41,958 nt of DNA from JACRAO01 sp964490895 (lineage in GTDB: Bacteria > Bdellovibrionota > UBA1018), in contig CAZBEI010000112.1 in the NCBI GenBank assembly GCA_964490895.1, forward strand, positions 1-41,958, read 5' to 3'. Made by a program: the position numbers and the translations under genes. Position 1 is the first letter of the stretch. Every line of letters begins with the position of its first letter. Shown here in pieces: positions 7,553 through 15,182 of the stretch. The notes under the pieces are model-generated. The model was not told where the DNA came from and ran no database searches. It saw nothing but the letters and a program-made list of their open reading frames with translations.

Positions 7553-8890
7553 TTACTTAATAAAACTTACAAGTCTTTCGAGCCGGGTGGGCTCTAGCGT
7601 CACTAAAAGGCTTTTGTTGTGTGTGTAGGTGACTTTTTCTGAATTTTTTAGGCGCTTGACATATTTTTTAAAAGTATAGTCCACTTCTATTTTTTCAGGT
7701 GTTCTACCCAGAGTGTAAAAAACCAGGAGATTTGCAGCGTCCAATAGAGTCTCTAAAGATGGAGATTTATTCTTGGGTAGGTGGATAATGGCATGCGCAC
7801 TGGGTCGGCCCCTCAAGTGCAGCCAGAGGTCATTTCCTTTTGCCAAACGAAAAGTAAGCTCTAGGTTTTCTTTCTGATTTTTTCCAATCCAAATAGGATA
7901 GCCCTCCAAAGAAATAAAAGAGCGGCCGGGGTGGAGGGGTTCTTTTTTTTGTGGAACAGTTTCTTCAGTGGGGTTTTGGGGTTTTTTTAGATTTTGTTCA
8001 ATCGAGTTTATTTTTTCTTTTGTCTCCTTAATTTTTTTTTGTTTTTTCTTTTCTAGTGTAAAAAATTTTTCGAGTTGTTCTTTTTTATTTAATTTTGGAT
8101 CTAACGGAAAATTTGGAGAAAGTTTATAGGTCGGGTCACTCAAAAAAAGCTTGTACATTTCTCCATGCTTTTGCCAACAGGGTTCTTTTTCGGTATGTTC
8201 AAGTGAGGTCTGTAGTTTCTTAAGAAGGGTTTCTTCTTTCTGAATTTTTTCTCGAAGTTGTTTGTCTAAAATTTTTTCCCTCGAAGAAAGAGTTTCTTCG
8301 AATAATGATTTCTGAACGTAAGCCTGGAAAGAGGGAAGACTGGATACTAAATCAGACCTTGCTTCTAGCTCCAGAGGAGCTTTCAGGTTTTGTGAGGGTT
8401 GGTAAAATAAGTTTTTGTTGTGACTTCTGCTATCCTCTAAGACAGCCCAGCCTTTTTCATGGATAAACGGTTCTTGGATGAGGAGTGCGTAGGGAGCCGT
8501 TGGGATCAGTGTGAGGACCAGTCCAAGTCGGGGTTCTCCAGAGAACCAAAGAATCACTGTACGGTCTTTTGGGAGGGCTTTTAGTTCAAGTAGTTTTTTG
8601 CCAATGAGATTTTTTTTGAGGAGGAGTCCAAAGGGTGAAAGAGTAGCGCTTTGAGCAATTTTTAATTTTTTTTTCGTTATATAAAGATAAGGCCAATGGG
8701 GGCGTAAACTCAAGATTAAACATCGATTTTCGCTGAGTTCGATGGCCCATTCATTTTTTAAATAGCCTTCTGGTAAGAACGGGCACTCGGGCACGGAAAA
8801 ACGACTGATTTTTCTTTCAGCGCACTCTTTTTCTAACAGGGGGGCCAAAAGACCCAGCTCCATCCAATTGAGAGGTTTCCAGGATAGCAT
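7553..8890 (-). CDS. NFACT-family protein (RqcH/Tae2-like, nucleic-acid binding)
   Basis: NFACT proteins bind stalled 50S-peptidyl-tRNA complexes (RqcH) or host matrix (FbpA-type proteins). Here the C-terminal NFACT-R domain is clear: GYPIWIGKNQKENLELTFRL followed by GNDLWLHLRGRPSAHAIIHL. A long Lys/Glu coiled coil lies at about residues 205-310. The N-terminal region is a shortened, divergent NFACT-N. At 445 aa the protein is shorter than typical RqcH (about 570), so alanine-tailing activity is uncertain. The ATG at 8890 is preferred, with AAAAAAGGG just upstream; a TTG at 8920 is the alternative. A 28-bp repeat covers codons for YTHNKSLL near its end. Confidence 0.82.
   Translation of the reverse strand: MLSWKPLNWMELGLLAPLLEKECAERKISRFSVPECPFLPEGYLKNEWAIELSENRCLILSLRPHWPYLYITKKKLKIAQSATLSPFGLLLKKNLIGKKLLELKALPKDRTVILWFSGEPRLGLVLTLIPTAPYALLIQEPFIHEKGWAVLEDSRSHNKNLFYQPSQNLKAPLELEARSDLVSSLPSFQAYVQKSLFEETLSSREKILDKQLREKIQKEETLLKKLQTSLEHTEKEPCWQKHGEMYKLFLSDPTYKLSPNFPLDPKLNKKEQLEKFFTLEKKKQKKIKETKEKINSIEQNLKKPQNPTEETVPQKKEPLHPGRSFISLEGYPIWIGKNQKENLELTFRLAKGNDLWLHLRGRPSAHAIIHLPKNKSPSLETLLDAANLLVFYTLGRTPEKIEVDYTFKKYVKRLKNSEKVTYTHNKSLLVTLEPTRLERLVSFIK
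7605..7632. repeat. Right copy of 28-bp direct repeat, inside the NFACT gene
   Basis: Identical to 6779-6806. It encodes YTHNKSLL on the minus strand, about 17 codons before the NFACT stop. The gene continues beyond it with an apparently intact C-terminus (VTLEPTRLERLVSFIK). Confidence 0.9.
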
Positions 8891-8926
8891 TTGCCCTTTT
8901 TTAACACAGTTGCTAAACAATTGCCT

Positions 8927-10147
8927 ATGACAATGACGGTTTGGCGTTTGCGTAAAGGAGAAGGCAGAAAATTTTTTTCAGGCCATCCTTGGGTTTTTTC
9001 TAACGAACTACAAAAAGGGTTCGAAGATTTAGATCCAGGAACCCCCGTAGAACTCAGGGATCACTCTGGAAATTTTTTAGCCAGAGGTTATGGAAATCCT
9101 CATTCCCTGATTGCTTTTCGAGAACTCAGTCGCGATAAAAGCGTGATAGATCCCTTTGCATTAGAATTTATCAAACAAAAGATCCTTCGAGCCATGGAGT
9201 TTAGAAAAAAATTGGGCTTTGGGGGTCTGAGTCATCGGCTTTGTTTTGGAGAGGCCGACGGATTGCCAGGGCTCATTATCGATGTGTATGCGATTGGGGC
9301 TGGAGAGGTTTATGTTTTGCAGTCTCATACAGCTGGAGGAGACGTGCTTATTCCGAAGGTTGTAGAAGTTTTAGATGGGGGAATGATTTTGAAAAATAAT
9401 TCTGCCATTAGAAAGTTAGAAGGCCTTAAGGAAGAAGAACCCAAGATTCTAAGAGGTTTAGAGAGTATAGATTTTTGCGAAGTAGAAATTAAAGTCCTCT
9501 CTTCTCCAAGTCCTATCCAGTTCAAAGTCAATCTGCTGGGAGGTCAAAAGACAGGATTTTTTTTAGACCAGGCCTCCAATATCCAGCTAGCAAGAGCGTG
9601 GGTTCTGAAAATTTTCCCAGAGGGCGGAATCAAAGTCTTGGATTTGTTTTCGTATGTTGGGCAATGGGGAGTTCAATTGGGACAGGGACAGAAAAACACA
9701 GAAATATTTGCAATAGATGCCTCAGAAAGTGCACTTCGCTTTGCGGAACAAAATTTTGTGTCCTACAAAATTCCACATCAGATTTTTAAGGCAGATATTT
9801 TCGAGAAGCTCGAGTCTTTTGAACAACAGGCCTTTGATGTTGTCGTCTGTGATCCTCCTGGGCTCATCAAGGGGAAGAAAAATTTAATAGCAGGAGAACA
9901 AGCATATTTTAAAATCAATACTCAGGCTTTAAGGCTTGTCAAAAAAGGCGGGATTTTGATCACCTGCTCATGCTCTTATCTTCTGGATGAGAATAAATTT
10001 TTCGAAATATTAAGAAAAGCAGTTTTAAAATCTAACCGTAAGGTAAAATGGATTGCCCATGGCATGCAGTCTCCTGATCATCCCGTGTTGGCAGAGTTTC
10101 CGGAGGGACGGTATTTGAAATGCTGGATCGGGGTGGTGGTGGAGTAG
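8927..10147 (+). CDS. rlmI: RlmI-like 23S rRNA (cytosine-C5) methyltransferase
   Basis: This class I SAM-dependent methyltransferase has an N-terminal PUA domain (about residues 1-75, FFSGHPWVFSNEL). A central beta domain precedes the Rossmann fold: KVLDLFSYVGQWGVQLG binds SAM, VVCDPPGLIKGK is motif IV, and ITCSCSYLL carries the catalytic Cys of RlmI enzymes. The E. coli homologue methylates C1962 of 23S rRNA. The ATG at 8927 is the likely start; a second ATG lies two codons later. No strong ribosome site is visible. It is divergent from the NFACT gene, another ribosome-associated protein, with a 36-bp gap. Confidence 0.85.
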   Translation: MTMTVWRLRKGEGRKFFSGHPWVFSNELQKGFEDLDPGTPVELRDHSGNFLARGYGNPHSLIAFRELSRDKSVIDPFALEFIKQKILRAMEFRKKLGFGGLSHRLCFGEADGLPGLIIDVYAIGAGEVYVLQSHTAGGDVLIPKVVEVLDGGMILKNNSAIRKLEGLKEEEPKILRGLESIDFCEVEIKVLSSPSPIQFKVNLLGGQKTGFFLDQASNIQLARAWVLKIFPEGGIKVLDLFSYVGQWGVQLGQGQKNTEIFAIDASESALRFAEQNFVSYKIPHQIFKADIFEKLESFEQQAFDVVVCDPPGLIKGKKNLIAGEQAYFKINTQALRLVKKGGILITCSCSYLLDENKFFEILRKAVLKSNRKVKWIAHGMQSPDHPVLAEFPEGRYLKCWIGVVVE

Positions 10148-10194
10148 TTTTTTTCATGCTGGCGGCTTATGCTATTCTTTGCTAGATTTCAACC

Positions 10195-11598
10195 ATGCCA
10201 AAAAGCGTCGTCCAGAGAGTTTTTGAGTTCATTGTTTCCCTCCGCCTGGCGATTTTTGTTCTCATTATTTTTGCTCTCTCTTTAGCCACAGCGACTGTTT
10301 TAGAATCTTTGTATGATACTCCTACAGCCCAGTATTGGGTCTATCGCTCTTTTGGCTTTCGCTTTCTCCTAGGATTGTTAGGGGTCAATATTTTTGCAGT
10401 GGCGCTCAGTCGCTACCCTTGGGAAAAAAAACACATTCCTTTTCTATTAGCTCATGCAGGGATTTTAATTTTAATTTTGGGTGCATGGATGACAGAACAA
10501 TTCGGGATCGATGGGAACATGAGGATCACAGAAGGCGAATCAAGCCCCATGGTAGAAGAAAGCTCCAATGTTCTTTATTTAATGAAGGACAATCAGGTGG
10601 AGTCTTTTGCGATCCCCTGGCGCCCTCCACATGTGTTTACCAAGCCCAGCTATTATTCAAAATTTGATGTGACTTTGGATCGTTATTTGACCCATGCAGA
10701 GCCAAAGTTTTCCTTTATCCCAAATCAAAAAAGGACGGGGCTCCCTTTTCCAGCACTTGAATTGAACTTTAAGGGTGGCCCGATGAATATTTCTCAAAAC
10801 TTCTGGATATGGGGGGGGGATCCTTCGTTTACTCAAGTTCAGGCAGGCCCTGCTAAAATCTTACTTATAGGTCCACATGGAGAATTTAAAACCCCAGCCA
10901 CTGGACCCGTTCTCATCTTTCGTTTTGACTTAAAAGGAGATCTCCATTACTTGTCGATTTCAAGTCATAGTGCAAGCCAAAGACAGCGCCGGGGACATCA
11001 AAGACAAGGAAAATTCCTGGCTCAAAGCATTCAAGGCTCTGTCATTGATCCAGGTTGGAAGGGGAATATAAAAATCACAGTCAACCAGTACATTCCAAAT
11101 GCAGCGGTCAAAGTAAGCTATGAACCGTCCCAGCTTCAATATGGAGAGCAAGCCTCCCCTTCTGCACTTCATTTTATCAAGGGATATGAAGAAGGTTGGG
11201 TAGGTTTAGGGGATCGAGTGAACCTAGGACAAATAGATATTGCCTATCTGCCAAAAAGAAAAATTTTACCTTTTTCCTTAAAACTTGTGCACTTTCAGAT
11301 TGATCGCTACGCAGGAACTCAGGATCCCGCCAGTTATTCCTCTAAAGTCATGCTCGAAGATACTCATTTGCCGATTTCTAAAGAGCCGATCATTATCCAA
11401 ATGAATGAACCGCTCCAACACGGTGGATTTACTTTTTATCAGGCCAGCTATATTGACGAAGAGCCAAGACCTCTGACAACCATTCTTTCTGTCAATCGCG
11501 ATCCTGGGCGGTGGGTCAAATATTTGGGTTCGATTTTACTGGTGTCTGGAGTCATTTTTCTTTTCTTAGTCAAATACATGAGGAAACCGAAAGTATGA
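10195..11598 (+). CDS. resB: ResB/Ccs1-like cytochrome c biogenesis protein
   Basis: ResB pairs with CcsA in System II to carry haem across the inner membrane and attach it to apocytochrome c. The 467-aa protein begins with a TM hairpin (SLRLAIFVLIIFALSLATAT, then FGFRFLLGLLGVNIFAVALS) and a third helix (FLLAHAGILILILGAWM). A large periplasmic domain follows (about residues 100-440), with QHGGFTFYQASYI, a ResB hallmark region. A last helix (SILLVSGVIFLFLV) closes the protein. The stop overlaps the ccsA start (ATGA), matching the usual pairing. Confidence 0.9.
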   Translation: MPKSVVQRVFEFIVSLRLAIFVLIIFALSLATATVLESLYDTPTAQYWVYRSFGFRFLLGLLGVNIFAVALSRYPWEKKHIPFLLAHAGILILILGAWMTEQFGIDGNMRITEGESSPMVEESSNVLYLMKDNQVESFAIPWRPPHVFTKPSYYSKFDVTLDRYLTHAEPKFSFIPNQKRTGLPFPALELNFKGGPMNISQNFWIWGGDPSFTQVQAGPAKILLIGPHGEFKTPATGPVLIFRFDLKGDLHYLSISSHSASQRQRRGHQRQGKFLAQSIQGSVIDPGWKGNIKITVNQYIPNAAVKVSYEPSQLQYGEQASPSALHFIKGYEEGWVGLGDRVNLGQIDIAYLPKRKILPFSLKLVHFQIDRYAGTQDPASYSSKVMLEDTHLPISKEPIIIQMNEPLQHGGFTFYQASYIDEEPRPLTTILSVNRDPGRWVKYLGSILLVSGVIFLFLVKYMRKPKV

Positions 11599-13199
11599 GG
11601 AAATTTTTATTTATTTTGCTGATTTGTTCAAAACTAACCTTAGCTGACGAAGTTGCTCCGGGAGAGACGAGAGAAGGATGGTCTTTTAGAGAAGTTAGAG
11701 TGATCCCTGTTTTGAGCAATGGTCGACTCAAGCCACTTGATTCTTATTTGCGGGACTCAGTGCTTTTCATGACAGGTTCTCGAACTCTATCGGGTTGGGA
11801 TCCTGTTGACTTAGTGTTTTCGTGGATCATTTTCCCTTCTGTTTGGGGAACAAAAGAGTTTATTCAAGTCCAAAGAGAAGATGTAAAAAAACAACTAGGT
11901 TTAGATATTAAAAGAAACCGTTTCAGCCCTAAAGAACTGGTGCACGATTCTTTTTTGCCTCAGTATGTGCAAGAAGCGCAGGCTCCAACTCCGAGTGGAG
12001 CAAAACTCTCTCCAAGAGAACAAGAGTTAAGGAGAGTGTTTCAGCGCTTGGGTTTGTACCAAAACTTAATTTCAGGAGAGGCCTGGCCTGTTGTTCCAGT
12101 TTTGTCTCCCCAGCCTTGGAAGTCTCTCGTCGGAGATGAAAAAGAAGGGGCTCTCATTCGAAGTCAGTTCAAAGATCTTTTTACTGCTTATCAATCTCAA
12201 GATCAAAAAAGTTTCGAAAAATCTGCACAGACCACTCGACTTGCCGTAGAGAGCCAAATTAAAGATTGGAGTGGAGCTCATTCGAAAAAAATGATTTTAG
12301 AATCATACTATAATTTGTATCGGCCTTTTCTGATTGCGTGGGTGATTTACTTAATTGGGCTTTTGATCTGGCTGTTTCGCATTGAACGTTTTGCATTTAT
12401 GACAATTGGCTTGGGGGGACTCGTGCACCTGCTCGGCATTATCGCACGCTGTCTGATTGCTGGACGGCCGCCTGTGAGCAATATGTATGAGTCGGTTATT
12501 TGGGTGGGTTTTGGGATTATGATTTTTGCTTGGATTTTGTTTGGACTCACTCGAAAAGGAGTGCTTTTGGCAGTTGCCTCTGGGCTATCCGCACTGTGTT
12601 TGATTGCCGCAGATGCTGCCCCCACCGTTATGGATCCTGGAATTAATCCTTTGGTGCCGGTGTTAAACAGTAATTATTGGCTCACGATCCATGTTTTGAC
12701 GATTACTTTGAGCTATGCCGCTTTTGCGCTTTCTTTTGGGCTCGCGAATCTCTCACTGTTTCAATATTTTTTAGGTTACTCAGAGAGTTCCTCTAAAATT
12801 TCTGGATTAAATCAGCTTTGTTATCGAGCGATGCAGTTTGGAGTCGTCTTATTGGCTGCGGGGACTATTTTGGGAGGAGTTTGGGCAGATTATTCTTGGG
12901 GAAGGTTTTGGGGTTGGGATCCCAAAGAAGTTTGGGCTTTGATTGCGCTTCTTTGCTACGTCATTGTCCTACATGCGCGTTATGTAGGGTGGGTGCGCCC
13001 GTTTGGTTTTGCAGCTTGGAGCGTGCTTGCGTTTTTAAGTGTGATGATGGCCTGGTATGGAGTCAATTTTGTTTTGGGTCAAGGGCTACACTCTTATGGA
13101 TTTTCGAGTGGGGGATTGCTGTGGATGACTTTTTTTGTGGGGGTACAGATTTTTTATGTTTGTGTAGTCACACTCTTTAGAATAAAAAAGAAAGCATGA
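11595..13199 (+). CDS. ccsA: CcsA/ResC-like haem handling protein of System II
   Basis: This 534-aa integral membrane protein contains the tryptophan-rich WWD signature (WGRFWGWDPKEVWALI), which presents haem to the periplasmic synthetase site. Candidate haem-ligand histidines are in GGLVHLLGI, WLTIHVLT and VLHARYVGW. An unusual N-terminal part has a signal-like helix (MRKFLFILLICSKLTLA) and a ~200-residue periplasmic region before the TM bundle starts near residue 240. Such a long periplasmic N-terminus occurs in deltaproteobacterial/Bacteroidetes-type CcsA. The ATG at 11595 overlaps the resB stop; an upstream in-frame extension inside resB is unlikely. Confidence 0.9.
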   Translation: MRKFLFILLICSKLTLADEVAPGETREGWSFREVRVIPVLSNGRLKPLDSYLRDSVLFMTGSRTLSGWDPVDLVFSWIIFPSVWGTKEFIQVQREDVKKQLGLDIKRNRFSPKELVHDSFLPQYVQEAQAPTPSGAKLSPREQELRRVFQRLGLYQNLISGEAWPVVPVLSPQPWKSLVGDEKEGALIRSQFKDLFTAYQSQDQKSFEKSAQTTRLAVESQIKDWSGAHSKKMILESYYNLYRPFLIAWVIYLIGLLIWLFRIERFAFMTIGLGGLVHLLGIIARCLIAGRPPVSNMYESVIWVGFGIMIFAWILFGLTRKGVLLAVASGLSALCLIAADAAPTVMDPGINPLVPVLNSNYWLTIHVLTITLSYAAFALSFGLANLSLFQYFLGYSESSSKISGLNQLCYRAMQFGVVLLAAGTILGGVWADYSWGRFWGWDPKEVWALIALLCYVIVLHARYVGWVRPFGFAAWSVLAFLSVMMAWYGVNFVLGQGLHSYGFSSGGLLWMTFFVGVQIFYVCVVTLFRIKKKA

Positions 13200-13591
13200 A
13201 GCGTGAAGATGTTTCCATCCTCGTGGCCGATGATGTCAATACGATGAGAATTCAGATCAAGGAGCTTTTGCGGGGGTTTGGGTTTCGAAAGATTCTGGCT
13301 TGTCCCAACGGCGAAGAAGTCAAAAGCCAGCTCGAAGTGCAAAAAGTCCATCTCATACTGGCCGATTGGCATATGTTTCCCACCAGTGGACTTGAGCTCT
13401 TGACCTACCTTCGTGCCCACCCCGAATATCAAAACATCGCCTTTGTGATGGTGACTGCGGAGAGTACAATGGAATCTGTGGTCGAAGCTGTGAATTGTGG
13501 AGTAGACGAGTATTTGCTGAAACCTCTGACTGCTCTCCAGGTTCAAACCAAAGTTTATGGAGCATTATTAAAAAGACGGGTGTTGACATGA
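13196..13591 (+). CDS. Single-domain CheY-like response regulator
   Basis: The 131-aa protein is a stand-alone receiver: acidic pair Asp12/Asp13 (LVADDVNTM), phosphoacceptor Asp57 (ILADWHM), switch Thr87 (VMVTAES) and Lys109 (YLLKPLT). All key residues are present, so it should be phosphorylated. There is no output domain. It closely resembles chemotaxis CheY (ADD-N-TMR...LLR..GF). Its start overlaps the ccsA stop (ATGA), and its own stop overlaps the next gene, so it is translated as part of a cytochrome c maturation operon. No kinase is encoded nearby. Confidence 0.92.
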   Translation: MKREDVSILVADDVNTMRIQIKELLRGFGFRKILACPNGEEVKSQLEVQKVHLILADWHMFPTSGLELLTYLRAHPEYQNIAFVMVTAESTMESVVEAVNCGVDEYLLKPLTALQVQTKVYGALLKRRVLT

Positions 13592-14037
13592 GTGATCTGA
13601 GACACGAAGGAATTCAAGATTTTATTTTAGAACTCAGCCAATTTGCACAGGTGGCTGAGGATACTTTGAATAAAATTGAAAGTCAGTTAGAAGAAAACAA
13701 AGGTCTGTTTTCTATATTTTCAGAAAAGATGTTTGCCATTCGAGGCACGGCTCAACAGCTCCATTTGCCTCACATTGCTGAAATTGCACACGTGAGCGAA
13801 GAAATTGCCATCAAAGGTTCGCAAGCGCAGACCCGCCCACAAATCCGAAAATGCGTGGGGGCTCTGTGGGATGCTTTGACTACGGTAAAATATTTGCTGG
13901 AACACTACACTTCCGAAACCACCGAAGAGCAGGCTATTTTGATGAATCGATTGCAAGACACGTTGCGTTCTTTTGGAGGCGCCCGACCGAGCGTCAACCA
14001 AAATGAAATCGAGTCACTGCTCAGGAAACGGGGTTAA
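13588..14037 (+). CDS. Hpt-like helical protein lacking the phosphoacceptor histidine
   Basis: The 149-aa, mostly alpha-helical protein begins at an ATG overlapping the stop of the CheY-like gene. Residues 44-70 (FSEKMFAIRGTAQQLHLPHI) match the histidine phosphotransfer signature HxIKGxAxxL, but the phosphorylated His is replaced by Phe49. The rest, including the Gly-Thr-Ala turn and the following amphipathic helix, is Hpt-like. It may therefore bind a receiver without transferring phosphate, or may only resemble the Hpt fold. The C-terminus (EIESLLRKRG) is basic. Coupling to the CheY-like gene suggests the two proteins interact. It is convergent with the next lipoprotein gene, 2 bp apart. 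Confidence 0.65.
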   Translation: MSDLRHEGIQDFILELSQFAQVAEDTLNKIESQLEENKGLFSIFSEKMFAIRGTAQQLHLPHIAEIAHVSEEIAIKGSQAQTRPQIRKCVGALWDALTTVKYLLEHYTSETTEEQAILMNRLQDTLRSFGGARPSVNQNEIESLLRKRG

Positions 14038-14039
14038 GG

Positions 14040-14717
14040 TTAAATAGAGCCAGGTTGTGTGAGCATTTTTTTTGTTTCTTCTGTAAACTCTTTGAGATTC
14101 ATTTCACCGCGTAAGACTTTCATGCCTGGGTTGACAAGGGCGTCTTCAATACTCTCACTTTTTGTTGTGTAAATAATTGCAAGAGCTCTTCCATGAAGTG
14201 CATCTGTATAGTTTTTTAGTGTAAAGCCATAAATGGACTTAAATGTATCGTCAACTAGAGCGTCTCGTTCCTTCTCTTCGTAAGCCCAAATATAATCATA
14301 CCAATAGCTGTCATAGTTTGCGATGAGGTCAATTTGTGTGTCATAAAGTGCGTCATCCATTTTTTTAGCAAGTCCTGTAAATAGATTTCTTTTTACTACC
14401 ATAGCAGTAGCTCGATTTTTTTCAGCCACAGAAATCTGAGAATAAAAATCATTAAACACACTTTCTGCGTCTTTATTTAGAACTGATTTGCTGTCAGTGC
14501 TCTGATTTTGACTCCCGGGTGAGCCAGGTTGGAGTTGAGTTTGATTGCCAGACTGGGAGTGACTCCCGGTCTGAGATTGACCCCTAGGCTGAGCTTGTTC
14601 TGTTGGTTTATCTTTGAGTGGCTCAACGTTTGAGCAAGCAATCATACCCCCAGTCATTGCAAAAGCCACACATGCTAGTTTTATATTTGAATTATATTTA
14701 GTTAAATTTAAGTTCAT
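14040..14717 (-). CDS. Lipoprotein with Gln/Ser-rich linker
   Basis: The 225-aa product has a lipoprotein signal peptide with the lipobox GMIAC (Cys about residue 28). The linker (about residues 35-75) is rich in Gln, Ser and Gly, and the alpha-helical C-terminal domain has many aromatic residues (YDSYWYDYIWAYEEKERD). The ATG at 14717 has AAAAGGAGA 5 nt upstream. The family is not recognised. A perfect hairpin lies just before the ribosome site, suggesting control of translation. It borders the left repeat of the accessory segment. Confidence 0.72.
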   Translation of the reverse strand: MNLNLTKYNSNIKLACVAFAMTGGMIACSNVEPLKDKPTEQAQPRGQSQTGSHSQSGNQTQLQPGSPGSQNQSTDSKSVLNKDAESVFNDFYSQISVAEKNRATAMVVKRNLFTGLAKKMDDALYDTQIDLIANYDSYWYDYIWAYEEKERDALVDDTFKSIYGFTLKNYTDALHGRALAIIYTTKSESIEDALVNPGMKVLRGEMNLKEFTEETKKMLTQPGSI

Positions 14718-14734
14718 AAAATTCTCCTTTTCAG

Positions 14735-14753
14735 GCATGCACTTTTTGCATGC
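14735..14753 (-). promoter_or_regulatory. 5'-leader hairpin upstream of the lipoprotein gene
   Basis: GCATGCA and TGCATGC form a perfect 7-bp stem with a 5-nt A-rich loop on the transcript. It lies a few nucleotides before the AAAAGGAG ribosome site of the 14717 start. It could affect mRNA stability or translation; no known riboswitch is recognised. Confidence 0.4.
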
Positions 14754-14928
14754 TGTGGGTGCTATCAGCAAGAGTGGGGCCAATCGAAATTTGCTTTTAT
14801 TTATAAAGCCTTACAAAAATCACAAAAAGCTAAGCCACTCAGACAGGCTCAACCGTACTGTATTTATTACACGTGCTGTCTATTCTTTATACACACCAAT
14901 GGTTTTGAAAGTTGAAATAGTTTTTTTA

Positions 14929-14952
14929 GACTGTTCAGTCCAATTCTGCAGG
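14929..14952. repeat. Left direct repeat of the accessory segment
   Basis: It starts with the palindrome GACTGTTCAGTC (arms GACTG/CAGTC, spacer TT) and continues CAATTCTGCAGG. It matches 21948-21971 at 23 of 24 positions, and a run of seven T precedes both copies. It may be an attachment site or the core of a lost element's end. Confidence 0.85.
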
Positions 14953-14961
14953 CCGGCTGTA

Positions 14962-14967
14962 TATAAT
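14962..14967 (+). promoter_or_regulatory. Candidate -10 box for the accessory cluster
   Basis: A consensus TATAAT lies 9 bp past the left repeat. The corresponding -35 region would fall within the repeat and its palindrome, so a protein binding GACTGTTCAGTC could regulate this promoter. No good -35 sequence is seen. Confidence 0.35.
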
Positions 14968-14984
14968 CAGGTCATACCCTAACT

Positions 14985-15029
14985 CTATTTAAGTTCTAAC
15001 CCGTCGCAACGGGTTTATTCTATAAATAG
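14985..15029 (+). other. Imperfect long hairpin in the cluster leader
   Basis: The core stem AACCCGT/ACGGGTT (14998-15015) with loop CGCA is perfect. Outer arms CTATTTA and TAAATAG (14985-14991, 15023-15029) extend it after an interior mismatch. It lies downstream of the TATAAT and about 150 bp before the first large gene. It could be an attenuator or terminator, or a structured leader; a run of T is only partial. Confidence 0.4.
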
Positions 15030-15123
15030 AATTCAATTGCAATAATATAATGCGATGAGTTATATCTCTTTCTAGCTTTTAGCAAACTTATACATGGTAC
15101 TGATCATGGAGCAGGAAATGATT

Positions 15124-15180
15124 ATGAGTCCACTTTTGTCAAAATCACAAGTCAAGCGTATGAGCGAGCAGGAGGCTTGA
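15124..15180 (+). CDS. Possible 18-aa peptide coupled to the cupin-oxidase gene
   Basis: ATG at 15124 has AGGAA 6 nt upstream and encodes MSPLLSKSQVKRMSEQEA, ending with a TGA 2 nt before the ATG of the next gene. An in-frame ATG at 15094 would give a 28-aa version. The AGGAGG that serves the next gene lies inside its last codons, so the two would be translationally coupled. It could be a leader peptide or a small substrate/precursor. ORFs this short occur by chance, so support is modest. Confidence 0.35.
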   Translation: MSPLLSKSQVKRMSEQEA

Positions 15181-15182
15181 TC

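Noticed and set aside
14929..14952. Palindrome GACTGTTCAGTC as a LexA or general operator
   Set aside because: Only two copies are in the window, one at each edge of the cluster, and the second is imperfect. A flanking repeat is the simpler explanation, though an operator role cannot be excluded.
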